Positions 1-8,709 of a stretch of 64,000 nucleotides of DNA are shown piece by piece. Both the position numbers and the translations under genes were made by a program. Source of the DNA: CAYUQT01 sp964446835 (lineage in GTDB: Bacteria; Planctomycetota; Phycisphaerae; UBA1845; JAFGLZ01); NCBI GenBank assembly GCA_964446835.1, contig CAYUQT010000040.1:1-64000 (forward strand), in the 5' to 3' direction. Position 1 is the first letter of the stretch. The number at the start of each line of letters is the position of its first letter. The notes beneath the pieces are model-generated. The model worked only from the letters and a program-made list of their open reading frames with translations, was not told the DNA's origin and did not search any database.

Positions 1-747
1 GCACGGTGGGCGGGCCGATTGGTTTCCGGCAAAGGCCTTTTGCCAGATGCAGTAATCCTTGGTTCCTGGGGGTTCGAAGTAACGGAACCCATCGGCCAGC
101 AGTACCTTGCCGGGGGCTTTGCCGACTTTCTCTATCCGGGGCCGGTAGTGGTCGGGCATGATCACGTCGTAGTCGTCGGGCCAGGCGACCTTCCATACCT
201 CGTCGATCGTGATGCCCTTGGGCGGATTCAGGAGGTACTGCTCGTAGGTCTTTCGGCCGGCTCGCATGAAGGTGTTCAGGGTCAGATAGCTGACGGCTCG
301 GATAACGGGATAGTCTTCGTCCTGGGGGTAGGGGCCGTAGGTCTCGGGATTGCTGGGGCACTCAAAGATTCCCTGCGTGAGTCTTTGGATCAGGTCGGGA
401 CGCCGGTTGGGGATGGATCGGGTCAATCTGGGCAGGAGGCTTCCCGCCATGTCATACCAGTCAGCGACGCTCTGTCCGGGTTGCCAGATGTCCTGGCCGG
501 GGGTTTGGGTGAAGTGCATGCCGCTGGTCAGGGGGCTGCCGGGTATTGCATCGTCGTATTCAAGGGCGTAGCCGATCGCGGCCTCGGCCAGGGTGCGAAG
601 CTGGCACGAGCACTTGAGCGTTTTGCTCGTCTTCTGGGCGGTAGACAGTGAAGGGACCAGCATCGAGAGGAGGAGGCTGAGCATCCCGACGACAACCAGG
701 AGTTCGAGCAGTGTGAAGGCTTTGTATCGCAGGCGGTCAATTCCCAC
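1..747 (-). CDS. Type II secretion pseudopilin-like protein (prepilin N-terminal methylation domain), partial at window edge
   Basis: The 249 codons visible run off the left edge of the window. A GTG start at 747 follows GAGGTG and gives a short basic leader, then KAFTLLELLVVVGML and further hydrophobic residues. This is the classic prepilin peptidase site, with cleavage before F, E at +5 and one hydrophobic helix. The rest is a soluble globular domain with several Tyr/Pro-rich stretches and no recognisable catalytic motif. Planctomycetes carry large families of such pseudopilin-like proteins, many annotated DUF1559, which assemble or associate with a type II secretion-like apparatus in the envelope. 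The start overlaps the end of the upstream zinc-ribbon gene by about 11 bases, so the two are probably translationally coupled. The exact subfamily cannot be fixed without the C-terminus. Confidence 0.8.
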   Translation of the reverse strand, partial: MGIDRLRYKAFTLLELLVVVGMLSLLLSMLVPSLSTAQKTSKTLKCSCQLRTLAEAAIGYALEYDDAIPGSPLTSGMHFTQTPGQDIWQPGQSVADWYDMAGSLLPRLTRSIPNRRPDLIQRLTQGIFECPSNPETYGPYPQDEDYPVIRAVSYLTLNTFMRAGRKTYEQYLLNPPKGITIDEVWKVAWPDDYDVIMPDHYRPRIEKVGKAPGKVLLADGFRYFEPPGTKDYCIWQKAFAGNQSARPPC

Positions 748-1111
748 GGGTCACCTCATTTCCGCACTTGGGGCAATAGGTTGGTATCTGAAGGCCTCGC
801 TGTCGATTGAGCACCGTGGCCGCACCGCAGGCTCGACAGACATGCGTGGTGTAGACCGATCGCTTGCCGCAGGTCGGACACTGTAACGGCAGGACCTGCC
901 CTATCTCCAGGGATCGGTGATTTCTGTAGTTGCATCCCGACGTAACGCACATCAGATTCGGGGGACCGGTGAAGTCTCGGGATCTCAGGAAGAGAAGGCC
1001 GGCGACTGCCACAGCGATGACGGCTACGCCTGCCAACAACGCGCGCTGACTCGTGGTGGATTCCGAGACCCGCGCCGACACGCTGAGCAGTGTGTCCTGG
1101 AAGAAAGACAT
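737..1111 (-). CDS. Small membrane-anchored zinc-ribbon protein
   Basis: A 124-residue protein. Residues about 22-43 form one transmembrane helix (rich in A, V, L), so the chain is probably anchored in the membrane with the C-terminal half free. That half contains paired cysteines of zinc-ribbon type: CVTSGC near residue 55, then CPTCG, CRACG and CPKCG, spaced to build two ribbons. No enzyme motif is seen. It sits directly upstream of, and overlaps, the pseudopilin-like gene, which suggests a joint role in the secretion or pilus machinery. The function is otherwise unknown. The ATG start follows GGAAATGCT, a weak ribosome site. Confidence 0.7.
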   Translation of the reverse strand: MSFFQDTLLSVSARVSESTTSQRALLAGVAVIAVAVAGLLFLRSRDFTGPPNLMCVTSGCNYRNHRSLEIGQVLPLQCPTCGKRSVYTTHVCRACGAATVLNRQRGLQIPTYCPKCGNEVTRGN

Positions 1112-1356
1112 AGCATTTCCGAAAAGGTGAATCGTCGGACGACTTGAAACGCCCGAAAGATAGTTGGGACACCATGTGATGTCAAGTGTTTCCTATGGTG
1201 TAACTACTACAAATACTGCCCAAATATCAAGTCGAACGCCCAATAGGTATGGATAGCTTGGGTAAAATACACCACCAATAAAGATTGGAAGTGTCGTGGT
1301 TTGTCTGGGACAACCTCTCGATCGGTGTGCTCAATCCCCCGCGTCCCCCTCGTGGA

Positions 1357-2343
1357 TCAAATTGGGGGCAGTGTCACGACGGCGCCGGTTCTGGCGGAGG
1401 TCAGCAGGGCATCGATGACGGCCATGTTGGCGATGGCGTCTTCAACCGGCCATCGGGGTGGGCGGCCGGTGACCACGGCGTCGACGAAGTCCTCGACCTC
1501 CAATTGATAGCGGTTGGCTCCCGGCGTGACGATCGTCTCGTCTCGTCCGTTGCGACGGAGGATGAATCTGGCCTGTTCATCTCCCGGATGCCAGGGGGAT
1601 TCGATGACGATGGAGCCTTGCGTTCCGACGATCTCGGCGCGGGCCCGCTCGTCGCTTTCAATGCTGCATTCGACTTCGGCCAGTGTGTTGTCAGGGAACC
1701 TCATTGCGCCGACGAGGGTGTCATCCACTTCGGAAGCGTGTTGAAAGGCCGCCACACTCAGGGGCTCCTGGCCGGTGATCAGGCGAGCGAGGTTTACGGG
1801 ATAGCAGCCGACATCCATGAGGGATCCACCGGCCATCTCGGCAGAGGCCGGTATCTGGGTGCGGTCGTCCAGGAGAAACGTGAATGTGCTCTGGATGCAG
1901 GTGAGCCGTCCGATGGCGCCGTCGGCGATGGTCTTGCGGACCGCGTCGTAGAGTGGATGGAAACGGTACATGAAGGCCTCGGCCACAGGCAGGCCGGTTC
2001 TCCGACTTGCGGCGGCCACCTGCCGGGCCTGGGCGGCATTGGCGGTGAATGGCTTCTCGCAGAAGACCGGCAGTCCCGCCTCGAGGGTGCGGATCGTCCA
2101 TTCGGCGTGGAGGCTGTTCGGCAGGGGGAGGTAGATCACGTCCGCCGTGCCAGAGGTCAGCAGGGCCTCATAGGAACCGAAGGTGTGTGGGATGCCGTGC
2201 GTGTCGCCCCAGGTCTTCGCCCGAACGGCCTGCCGACTGGCTACCGCACTGACCACGCCGTTGGAACTCCGCCGGATTCCCTCGATAACGGCCGGTGTGA
2301 TGGCGGCCGTTCCCAGGATTCCCCAACGCAACTTGCGATCCAT
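1357..2343 (-). CDS. Gfo/Idh/MocA family NAD(P)-dependent oxidoreductase
   Basis: The 328-residue product begins MDRKLRWGILGTAAIT, a Rossmann nucleotide-binding start. The family signature EKPFTANAAQA follows near residue 95, including the conserved EKP lysine. The C-terminal alpha/beta domain has DVGCYPVNLAR, which carries the usual D-x(3)-Y/H catalytic region. Family members oxidise or epimerise sugars, inositols and sugar-derived substrates, and some hydrolyse glycosides through a redox cycle. The start at 2343 is preceded by AAAGGA at good spacing; an upstream in-frame extension lacks such a site. It is the last gene of a probable operon behind the DUF2961 and beta-helix genes, so its substrate is likely a sugar released by those enzymes. 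The precise substrate cannot be inferred. Confidence 0.9.
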   Translation of the reverse strand: MDRKLRWGILGTAAITPAVIEGIRRSSNGVVSAVASRQAVRAKTWGDTHGIPHTFGSYEALLTSGTADVIYLPLPNSLHAEWTIRTLEAGLPVFCEKPFTANAAQARQVAAASRRTGLPVAEAFMYRFHPLYDAVRKTIADGAIGRLTCIQSTFTFLLDDRTQIPASAEMAGGSLMDVGCYPVNLARLITGQEPLSVAAFQHASEVDDTLVGAMRFPDNTLAEVECSIESDERARAEIVGTQGSIVIESPWHPGDEQARFILRRNGRDETIVTPGANRYQLEVEDFVDAVVTGRPPRWPVEDAIANMAVIDALLTSARTGAVVTLPPI

Positions 2344-2496
2344 AACGATTCCTTTCACGCCTAAGGCACTGCGGCGGAGGTTCCCCGCTACAGGGTCCGT
2401 GCGTTCCTTTCGTCGAGTGCGGACGGTGGCGGCGTGTCGCACGTCGCCATCCATCCCACGACACGATTCCTTCTGCCGAGCGGTTCGGCGGCCGAT

Positions 2497-4125
2497 TCAA
2501 TCGACAGGCTTCAGCAGGAGACAATCTACGCCGACGAAGTACTTCGTGGCCGCCGCGTTCTTACCGACGATCTGGAAGCCGAACTTGTGCGGGCCGGCAT
2601 CCAGTTCGACGACGCCGAAGCTGACCTTCTCGGCCTTGACGACGTGGGTCGGCCCGACGCCGCCTTCGCCGCTGTAGGCGTCAAACGGCTGGCCCAGGGG
2701 CTTTCCGTCGATGCTCAACTGGAAGGATCCGAAGTCCGTGGCCTTGACGAGGCTCATCATGACCTCGTACTTGCCGCTGGTCTTGACCGGGACCTCGACG
2801 GAGAAGGATTCGTTCGGCGTGTCGCACTGGTACCAGAGCCAGCGCCCGCCGCTCCATTTGCCGGCATGTGCTGCCACGAAGAGGGGCTTGCCGGAGGTCT
2901 TGGCGGTGAGGAAGAGCTTCTCGGCCTCGATGGCGCCCGGAAAGTCGCTGGGCTCGGTCGGATACTCTGTGATGGGGCGCCGCTCGATGCTGGAGGGCAG
3001 GGCGGGGAAGGCCGCGTGCGGTTCCTTTTGATACCAGTAGGTGACGCTGGAGTAGTCGTTCGGCATGTCATTGGCGTGGCCGTGCTCGAGCGTGACGCGG
3101 ATCGACTCTTTGAATCGGATCGGATCGCGGCTGAACAGACGGTACATGGCGTTCTTGCCATACCACTGCTCGCCATCGCGGTTTTCGACGAGGTGGAATC
3201 CGGTGTAGGGGCCGGTGTACTCGACGCTGGGACAGGCGCCGCCGCCGAAGATCTCCTCGGTTCCGGTTCCGTGGTAGGCCGGTGGCCACGTTTCGCCGTC
3301 GATGAAGACCATATCGTCTCCCTCGCCCCACCAACTACCGGTGACGTTGTCGACGCCGAGGACATAGCCGGCCAGATGTCCTTGTCCGCGGATATCGAGC
3401 AAGGTGTAGTTGCCCGTGCCGGTCTTGTTGATGCCCTTGGTGTTCTTCTCCTTTGCAGGCTTGGACCGTCGGAACTGCGCATGGAATCGCCCCGCCTTGT
3501 CCATCCATGCGGGCGGTGTGCTGTAGGTTTCGTGGTCGATGTGGTACCAGATTCCCAGTGGGGGGGCTTTGGTGTCGCTGTCGTAGGTGATCTCGATGCG
3601 GGCAGACCTGCTGAAAGCCATGGGGAAATAGCAGTTGAGACCCACCGATGTGGCAGTGCCGAGTCCGCCTGGGTTCACGACAATATCCACCGACCTGATG
3701 GGTCGGGGCAGGCCGTTTGAGACACCGAAGAAGTCGCCGATGGGCGACTCGACGCTTGGGGTTTTCTCATCGTCCCAGTACATGCGGAGAATAATGTCGC
3801 GGAAGAGGCGGTGGCGCACATCCTCTCTCTCGATGATGTAGGTCCAGTAGAAGTGTCTGATGCAGCCAGGGGTCTTGATGTCGGCGAGCACGGCGGTCTG
3901 TTGGGGCTTCAGGGTGGTCCAATCCTGATTGCCGCCGGTGCGATCCCAGCTTGATGCCCTGGCCGTTCGGGCGTCCCGGAGCATCATGCCCTCGGCAAAC
4001 GGTGGGGGAGAGTCTTCGTCGCCGGCCGTGGCGCCGTTTGACAGGCAGGCCGCCGTGCATGCCGACAGCGCCCATGTCCAGCCGAGGAATCGTGGGCGGC
4101 GTACCGGGGAACGGTCGATGTGCAT
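2497..4125 (-). CDS. DUF2961 (GH172-type) glycosidase-like secreted protein
   Basis: From the start at 4125 (GAGAGGA upstream) the protein has 542 residues and a signal peptide (MHIDRSPVRRPRFLGW, then a hydrophobic core ending SNGATAG). The mature part matches the DUF2961 family: RTARASSWDRTGGNQD, TPGCIRHFYWT, the WWGEGDDMVFIDGE segment and GTGTEEIFGGG, which carry the acidic residues of this jelly-roll fold. Characterised members (GH172) act on fructofuranosyl and arabinofuranosyl linkages. A C-terminal region of about 150 residues resembles a beta-sandwich carbohydrate-binding module. It lies between a beta-helix protein and an oxidoreductase on the same strand, suggesting a small polysaccharide utilisation operon. 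An ATG at 4152 is an alternative start. The substrate is inferred from family only. Confidence 0.85.
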   Translation of the reverse strand: MHIDRSPVRRPRFLGWTWALSACTAACLSNGATAGDEDSPPPFAEGMMLRDARTARASSWDRTGGNQDWTTLKPQQTAVLADIKTPGCIRHFYWTYIIEREDVRHRLFRDIILRMYWDDEKTPSVESPIGDFFGVSNGLPRPIRSVDIVVNPGGLGTATSVGLNCYFPMAFSRSARIEITYDSDTKAPPLGIWYHIDHETYSTPPAWMDKAGRFHAQFRRSKPAKEKNTKGINKTGTGNYTLLDIRGQGHLAGYVLGVDNVTGSWWGEGDDMVFIDGETWPPAYHGTGTEEIFGGGACPSVEYTGPYTGFHLVENRDGEQWYGKNAMYRLFSRDPIRFKESIRVTLEHGHANDMPNDYSSVTYWYQKEPHAAFPALPSSIERRPITEYPTEPSDFPGAIEAEKLFLTAKTSGKPLFVAAHAGKWSGGRWLWYQCDTPNESFSVEVPVKTSGKYEVMMSLVKATDFGSFQLSIDGKPLGQPFDAYSGEGGVGPTHVVKAEKVSFGVVELDAGPHKFGFQIVGKNAAATKYFVGVDCLLLKPVD

Positions 4126-4217
4126 GGGAGTCCTCTCGGTTTCGTGTCGCATGAGGTTCATCCTTTCTGCGGACTTGTCCGGTAGATATCCTCTTCTGGA
4201 GGAGGCCGTATTGTCTT

Positions 4218-4243
4218 GGCCCCTTTCACCGGTGAAAGGGGCC
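4218..4243. terminator. 26-bp perfect palindrome between beta-helix and DUF2961 genes
   Basis: GGCCCCTTTCACC is followed directly by its exact complement, giving a 26-bp palindrome in the gap between the two minus-strand genes. In RNA it would fold as a strong hairpin with a tight loop. There is no T tract, so it is more likely a processing, stability or attenuation element within the operon than a complete intrinsic terminator. Binding of a dimeric regulator is also possible. Confidence 0.45.
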
Positions 4244-4287
4244 GTCGGATTCATGCCACAGCGATGCACGTCGTTTCGACCGCAGCT

Positions 4288-5664
4288 TCATCGCGGTGCT
4301 TCGATGGCGGTCAGATTCTCATCGATGATGTTCGTCAGGTGTTTTGTGTGAATCTGGCCTGAGTTGTTCAGCACATATCCTCGCGGGGCGCCGCCCTCGG
4401 CTTTGACTCGGATGTTCACCATGTTCAGCGCCTGGATGGTGCCCTTGTTCGTCAGGAGCGATATCGGGCCGTTCGTCTTATTGACCAGCGAGGCATGGCT
4501 CATGCCGAGGTATTCCACGACGGCTTTGGGGTCGATCACCACCGAGTCGGGCGCCTTGGGCAGGTGTTCGGTTCTCTGGAGATTCTTCAGGTGCAGGCTT
4601 CGAACCGTGGCGCCCGAGGCGATCCAGATCAGCGGTGCAGCGGTACGCCCCCACTCGTCGGAAGGCAGCGGCTTGGCCAGTGGCTTGACGGGCTTGGAGC
4701 AGAAGACTCCGTCGATGACGATGTCCTCGAAGACGGTGGGTGCTCCCGGATGCACATTGTGATGCGTGAAGGACACGACGTTGTAGCGATAGCTGCCGTA
4801 GATGTTGGACAGCCGTACTCGCTGGATGGGAGACCCGGCCGACAACAGCCGCACGGCGGTGTAGCCGTTTTCGGAGAAGAGGCCATCGGCCTCGAGGTCG
4901 GTAATGGGTCCTCGCGTCATTTCGAAGAAGCCACCGTCGTCGGCGTTCAGGGCGAGGAGGTCGTCGTTGGTGGTGCCTTTGAGGTTGCTGATCCGGCCGT
5001 GATGGCAGTTCCCGTGGAGATGGATGCCGTCCATGTTGAGGCGAAGGAGGTTGTAGTCGAAGGTGATGTCGTCGATGGTGAACTGACGGAGGTTGCCGAG
5101 TTGCACTGCGAAGGTTTCGGGGTCTTTGAGGGTCAGGCCCGAGATGCGGAGGTCCTGGACGTTGTTAAAGCGAATGAGGATGCCGAGGAAACGGGTGGGG
5201 TTGTACGGGCCCTGATAGTCTTTGCCGTGCGGCGTCTGATGGGCGTTGTTGCCGTCCCAGATGCCGCCGATGAGGGTGATGCCCTGGTTTCCTCCGGCGT
5301 GATCGGAGTTGGTGAGCATGTGGGCGTCGGCCTTGTCGGCCAGGCGTATGGTTGTGGTTCGATCGAGCAGCAGCGTCTGTCCCGAATAGATGACCAGTGT
5401 CTTACTGATGATGTACTTGTCGGGTGGAGGGGGCAGGTAGACCATGCGAGATCGGGTATCGAGGGCGGCCTGGAGGGCTGCCGTGTCGTCGTGGAGGCCG
5501 TCGCCTTTGACCCCGGCTGAGGTGAGGGCCCTGGTTACGCGGTCGCCTGCGGCCGTTCGGGCGGTGCCTTCATCCGCGGGCTCGGCTGAGAGGGCAACGG
5601 GGGTTGCCAGCAGGAGGCAGGCGACGAGGAGCTGTCCGAAGAGGGAAGGAGATTTCTGGTTCAT
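4288..5664 (-). CDS. Secreted right-handed parallel beta-helix protein (GH28 polygalacturonase-like)
   Basis: The likely start at 5664 gives 458 residues with a signal peptide (MNQKSPSLFGQ, hydrophobic LLVACLLLATPVALS, cleavage near SAEP). The mature protein begins with GVKGDGLHDDTAALQAAL, the typical GVKGDGxxDDTxAIQ opening of pectate-lyase/GH28 beta-helices. Repeated short strands follow, with NNVQDLRISGLTLKDP and DGIHLHGNCHHGRISN coils. Catalytic aspartates of true polygalacturonases (NTD, DD) are suggested by NDDLLALNADDGG but cannot be assigned with confidence. It heads a group with the DUF2961 and Gfo/Idh/MocA genes, supporting breakdown of a plant- or algal-type polysaccharide outside the cytoplasm. 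Longer in-frame starts exist (for example 5739) but would bury the signal peptide. Confidence 0.75.
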   Translation of the reverse strand: MNQKSPSLFGQLLVACLLLATPVALSAEPADEGTARTAAGDRVTRALTSAGVKGDGLHDDTAALQAALDTRSRMVYLPPPPDKYIISKTLVIYSGQTLLLDRTTTIRLADKADAHMLTNSDHAGGNQGITLIGGIWDGNNAHQTPHGKDYQGPYNPTRFLGILIRFNNVQDLRISGLTLKDPETFAVQLGNLRQFTIDDITFDYNLLRLNMDGIHLHGNCHHGRISNLKGTTNDDLLALNADDGGFFEMTRGPITDLEADGLFSENGYTAVRLLSAGSPIQRVRLSNIYGSYRYNVVSFTHHNVHPGAPTVFEDIVIDGVFCSKPVKPLAKPLPSDEWGRTAAPLIWIASGATVRSLHLKNLQRTEHLPKAPDSVVIDPKAVVEYLGMSHASLVNKTNGPISLLTNKGTIQALNMVNIRVKAEGGAPRGYVLNNSGQIHTKHLTNIIDENLTAIEAPR

Positions 5665-5831
5665 GTCTGCTGTTTCAGATGCACAAAGGACAGGTCGGGG
5701 CTTCTTGAGGTTGATAGGGTCGTGGATGATCTTGTGCATCGTGGGGCCTCGTAGGTTCGGCTTCGGTTCGAGTATGAGAATGCTCGCAGGAGGGTAACCT
5801 AAGTCCGCCCCGGTTTCCATCGGGGAGGGCA

Positions 5832-6095
5832 TGGATCAAGCAACACCTCCGCATCAAGGCCTTCTTCGGAACCTCTGAGAACGCCGTCAAGACGCAGGTT
5901 TGGATCGCCGTCTCGGTCCACGTCGTTGTGGCCATCCTCAAGAAACGCCTTTGGCTCGACCATGACCCGCACCGAACCCTGCAAATCCTCAGCGTACATC
6001 TGTTTGAGAAAACCCTTGTACACCAACTGCTTACAGAAACAACCATCCCAGAACAAACATCTATCTACTGTAACCATTTGTCATTGTTCGACTAA
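5832..6095 (+). pseudogene. IS4-family transposase, C-terminal remnant
   Basis: In this frame the plus strand reads WIKQHLRIKAFFGTSENAVK, then TQVWIAVSVHVVVAILKK and LQILSVHLFEKTLVHQLL, and stops at 6093. This is the well-conserved C-terminal end of IS4-type transposases, which normally continue upstream with the DDE catalytic core. Here the upstream part is missing: the reading frame merges into the promoter region of the beta-helix gene. Only about 87 codons remain, so it cannot be active. No terminal inverted repeat was recognised nearby. It records a past insertion sequence in this chromosomal stretch. Confidence 0.75.
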
Positions 6096-6579
6096 TGACC
6101 GGACAACAGTGTTCTTGTCACACATTTTGGGCACAGGGGTCGATGGCCAGGCGGGAGGGGTGGTGAAGACGTATTCGATGCCGCGGATCTCACATGCAGC
6201 GGTCTGGAGTCTCTCTGGGGATTCTGGGGAGTGGAAATCCTTTTCGCGGGGGCGGGGTGAACCAGCGCAATTTCTGAAGCTGCACCCTGCCGCGGTCAAG
6301 CTGGCCGCAGATCCGAACCAACCCTCCGCCGAGCCATGACAACTGCCGATCGCAGGTCGGGGAACACCGGCAGATCGAGGGAACAGTACGGGGACGACAC
6401 GAGTCCGCCTGCGGCGGATCGGTGCAACCCACGGCTGGAAGCAGCCCCCATCTGCCCTGACCCAACACCCCGATCGTGTGTCCAGCAGGTTCTGTGGGTG
6501 AGGGCTCCTGCCGAACCGCAGTTCGACAGGAGCCTCCCCCATGCGTCTCAATACATCCCACGACCGAACCCGGAGTGAT
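6096..6579. other. Intergenic stretch without a supported gene
   Basis: About 480 bases between the transposase remnant and the lipoprotein gene. Open frames here have poor composition and no ribosome site. The one clear structure is the inverted repeat at 6503-6534 listed separately. Confidence 0.5.
6503..6534 (-). terminator. Hairpin downstream of glycine-rich lipoprotein gene
   Basis: GGCTCCTGCCGAAC and GTTCGACAGGAGCC form a 14-bp stem with one G-U pair and a four-base loop, about 45 bases past the stop of the minus-strand lipoprotein gene. No U-run follows on that strand, so it is a candidate 3' end or stability hairpin rather than a textbook intrinsic terminator. Confidence 0.45.
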
Positions 6580-7626
6580 TTAGAACAGGTCCGTCGGGTC
6601 CACCAGCGTCTGGAACGTCTGGCCGGCCGCTCCGGGCTGGGGCGGTACGGTCGAGACACCCCCGGGGCCGAGCGTGGCAGGCCCGCCCAAGCCGCCCTGA
6701 CCACCGGAACCCCCTCCACCCCCGCCGCTATGGACGGCTCCCACCGCCACCCCACCGGCAAGCGTTCCGATGGCCCCGGCCGCGACGTCGATGGTGATCG
6801 GGGTCGCGGTTATGACGGGGCTAAGGAGGTGTACAAGGCCACCACCACCACCACCACCGCCGGCGAAACTGTCTGTCAAGGTGATTGAGCCGTTCGCGCC
6901 CTGCCCTCCTCTGGCCGTGATCAGGCCGCTGTTGGTGATCGAACCGGAAGACGCCAGGATGATCACTCCGCCACCGCCGCCACCGCCGCCTATGCTGAGA
7001 CCGGGGTTGGCGTTGGCGTTGATCGTGCCGGCATTCACAATCGCGGTCTTAGCCAGAACGGTCAGCGCCCCCCCGCCCGACCCGCCGGCCCCATCCGGGA
7101 ATTTGTCGGCGGAGCCCCCGCCGCCGCCCCCGCGGGGATCGGGGGCGAGCAGGGCCATCGCCTCGCCGACATACAACCCCGCCCCCGGCACACCCGCTCG
7201 GGCTGTCCCCAGCAATACCGTTTCCCCGTTTCCGGCGGCCGAGTTGGATATCCCCGTGCTGGCGGACTGATGGATTGAGAAGGATTCATTTTCGATCACG
7301 ATGACCTTGATGGTGCCATTGTTCGTGAAGGTGCCCGAGCAGCGGATGATCGTGCCGCTGTGGACCGACAAGGTGATACCGTTGTTGACGGTGAAGTCGC
7401 GAAACTGCGTATTGCCGCTTGGGACAAGATCGAACAAGAAGGTGTTGGCCGCAACCGTCACATCTCCTGCCGACCCATCCCCGTAGGGGCTGGGGGTGGG
7501 GGGAGATTGCGGTATGCACCCGATCTGACCCATCGCAGAGAACAGGACCAGCATGCAGACGGTCGGCACCATCCTCAGTTGCAGGTACTTCGACGGACCC
7601 ACGAACTCAACACATGGTCGCAACAT
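6580..7626 (-). CDS. Glycine-rich repetitive lipoprotein, probable surface protein
   Basis: The 348-residue protein starts after a strong GAGGAGG site. A hydrophobic signal (VPTVCMLVLFSAMG) ends in the lipobox-like GQIGC, so the mature chain would begin with a lipidated cysteine. The body contains repeated short strands of beta-solenoid character (GTIIRCSGTFTNNGTIKV, KTAIVNAGTIN, SGSITNSGLITARGGQG) separated by runs of six to eight glycines. Such beta-helical, Gly-rich chains are typical of bacterial surface or adhesin-like proteins. No catalytic motif is seen. The glycine runs are encoded by repetitive GGC/GGT codons and may vary in length between strains. It stands alone, with a hairpin downstream. 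Confidence 0.65.
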   Translation of the reverse strand: MLRPCVEFVGPSKYLQLRMVPTVCMLVLFSAMGQIGCIPQSPPTPSPYGDGSAGDVTVAANTFLFDLVPSGNTQFRDFTVNNGITLSVHSGTIIRCSGTFTNNGTIKVIVIENESFSIHQSASTGISNSAAGNGETVLLGTARAGVPGAGLYVGEAMALLAPDPRGGGGGGSADKFPDGAGGSGGGALTVLAKTAIVNAGTINANANPGLSIGGGGGGGGVIILASSGSITNSGLITARGGQGANGSITLTDSFAGGGGGGGGLVHLLSPVITATPITIDVAAGAIGTLAGGVAVGAVHSGGGGGGSGGQGGLGGPATLGPGGVSTVPPQPGAAGQTFQTLVDPTDLF

Positions 7627-8260
7627 GGGACACCTCCTCGAAAGGAGAACAAAGTATTAGGAACCCACGGTTCCTGTTGGTTCACGCCGGGAATTGACAA
7701 CTCGAAAGTGTCGGTTTCCGAGTCCGACCGACCCGGGCAACCGTCTGACCAAGAACGACTATCCGCGAAGGGCGTCTTCCGGTCAAGCAGGGGCCGCGGT
7801 GCTGAGGCATACGGGTCTCCTCGTCACGGGAGACGAGTCCTTCTGTCGTTTTGCGCCAACAGCCTCCACAGATCCACCCGATCGGAGGACGCCAAGGAAG
7901 ACCGGAAGGTTTCTCATCCGCCTTGCGCGGCTCACCGGGGACAACTGCCGTTCTTGTGCGACCAGGAAGGTGTCGCATACATTGAGGCAGGTAATACCCT
8001 GCACGCAAACCAAGAGGAAGACCACAAGAGGTGTGGTTTCCGACGTTTCCCACAACGGCGCGTGGGACAGCAGCAGAAAGATCAAACGGCATCTTGACGG
8101 GCTCGTACAACACCCTCCTGTAAGTTGTCCGACGTGGGCCAGACGCAGATCCTGAGAGGCTCCGCTGAAGTCGGTTGTTGCCGCTGGTCGATCTGAAACT
8201 GTCCGATCCATGTCTTTCGCTTGAGTTCCTGGTGAAAGCTCCCGCTTTGCCTCACACAGA
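7627..8260. other. Intergenic stretch without a supported gene
   Basis: About 630 bases upstream of the lipoprotein gene. Frames are open in places on both strands, but their products are Arg/Ser/Pro-rich and lack ribosome sites or recognisable motifs. No RNA gene was recognised. Confidence 0.45.
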
Positions 8261-8494
8261 CGGGCCGAAATCGACTTCCTACCGATCAACGAGGGGCGCA
8301 GACTCGCCGTCGAGTGCAAGCGGATGGATGCGCCACGACAAACACCGTCCGTGCGAATCGCACTGGAGGATCCGGAACTCGACCGAATCAGCGTGATCTA
8401 CCCCGGTACCAGACGTTATTCCATCGCCGAACGGATCGAAGCGGTGCCGGTCAGGGCGATCGAGGGTGGCATGAAGGGTCTGTTCCTCGCATGA
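8261..8494 (+). pseudogene. DUF4143-type AAA ATPase, C-terminal remnant
   Basis: In this frame the plus strand encodes RAEIDFLPINEGRRLAVECK, RMDAPRQTPSVRIALEDPEL and ISVIYPGTRRYSIAERIEAV, ending at TGA 8492-8494. The GAExDfLxxxxGRrxxVExK pattern is the C-terminal DUF4143 nuclease-like part of a large family of AAA ATPases, whose normal length is near 400 residues. The ATPase core upstream is absent and the frame closes, so only about 77 codons survive. With the transposase tail at 5.8 kb it shows this region has lost genes. Confidence 0.7.
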
Positions 8495-8709
8495 CGTTCT
8501 GATTACCTCCCGTCCCGAACATCGCGCCACAACGTCGCCCGATCGGACAGTTCGGAACATGGTGCAGGATCTCATGGCGAGAATCGGCGGCAACGCCTCA
8601 GCAGTTCTGTCATCGGATGCCGTTTCGAGCTGGTCCGAGGAGGTCGGTGGGAGGTTGATGGCTCTTCGATGAGGTGCCCTCTTCGTTCTGAACACGGGGC
8701 GGGAGTCTC

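Noticed and set aside
1285..2364. A 359-codon plus-strand open frame
   Set aside because: Shadow of the Gfo/Idh/MocA gene, which has full family motifs on the other strand.
2434..3720. A 428-codon plus-strand open frame
   Set aside because: Shadow of the DUF2961 gene, low-complexity composition and no ribosome site.
4495..5520. A 341-codon plus-strand open frame
   Set aside because: Val/Gly/Asp-rich shadow of the beta-helix protein gene.
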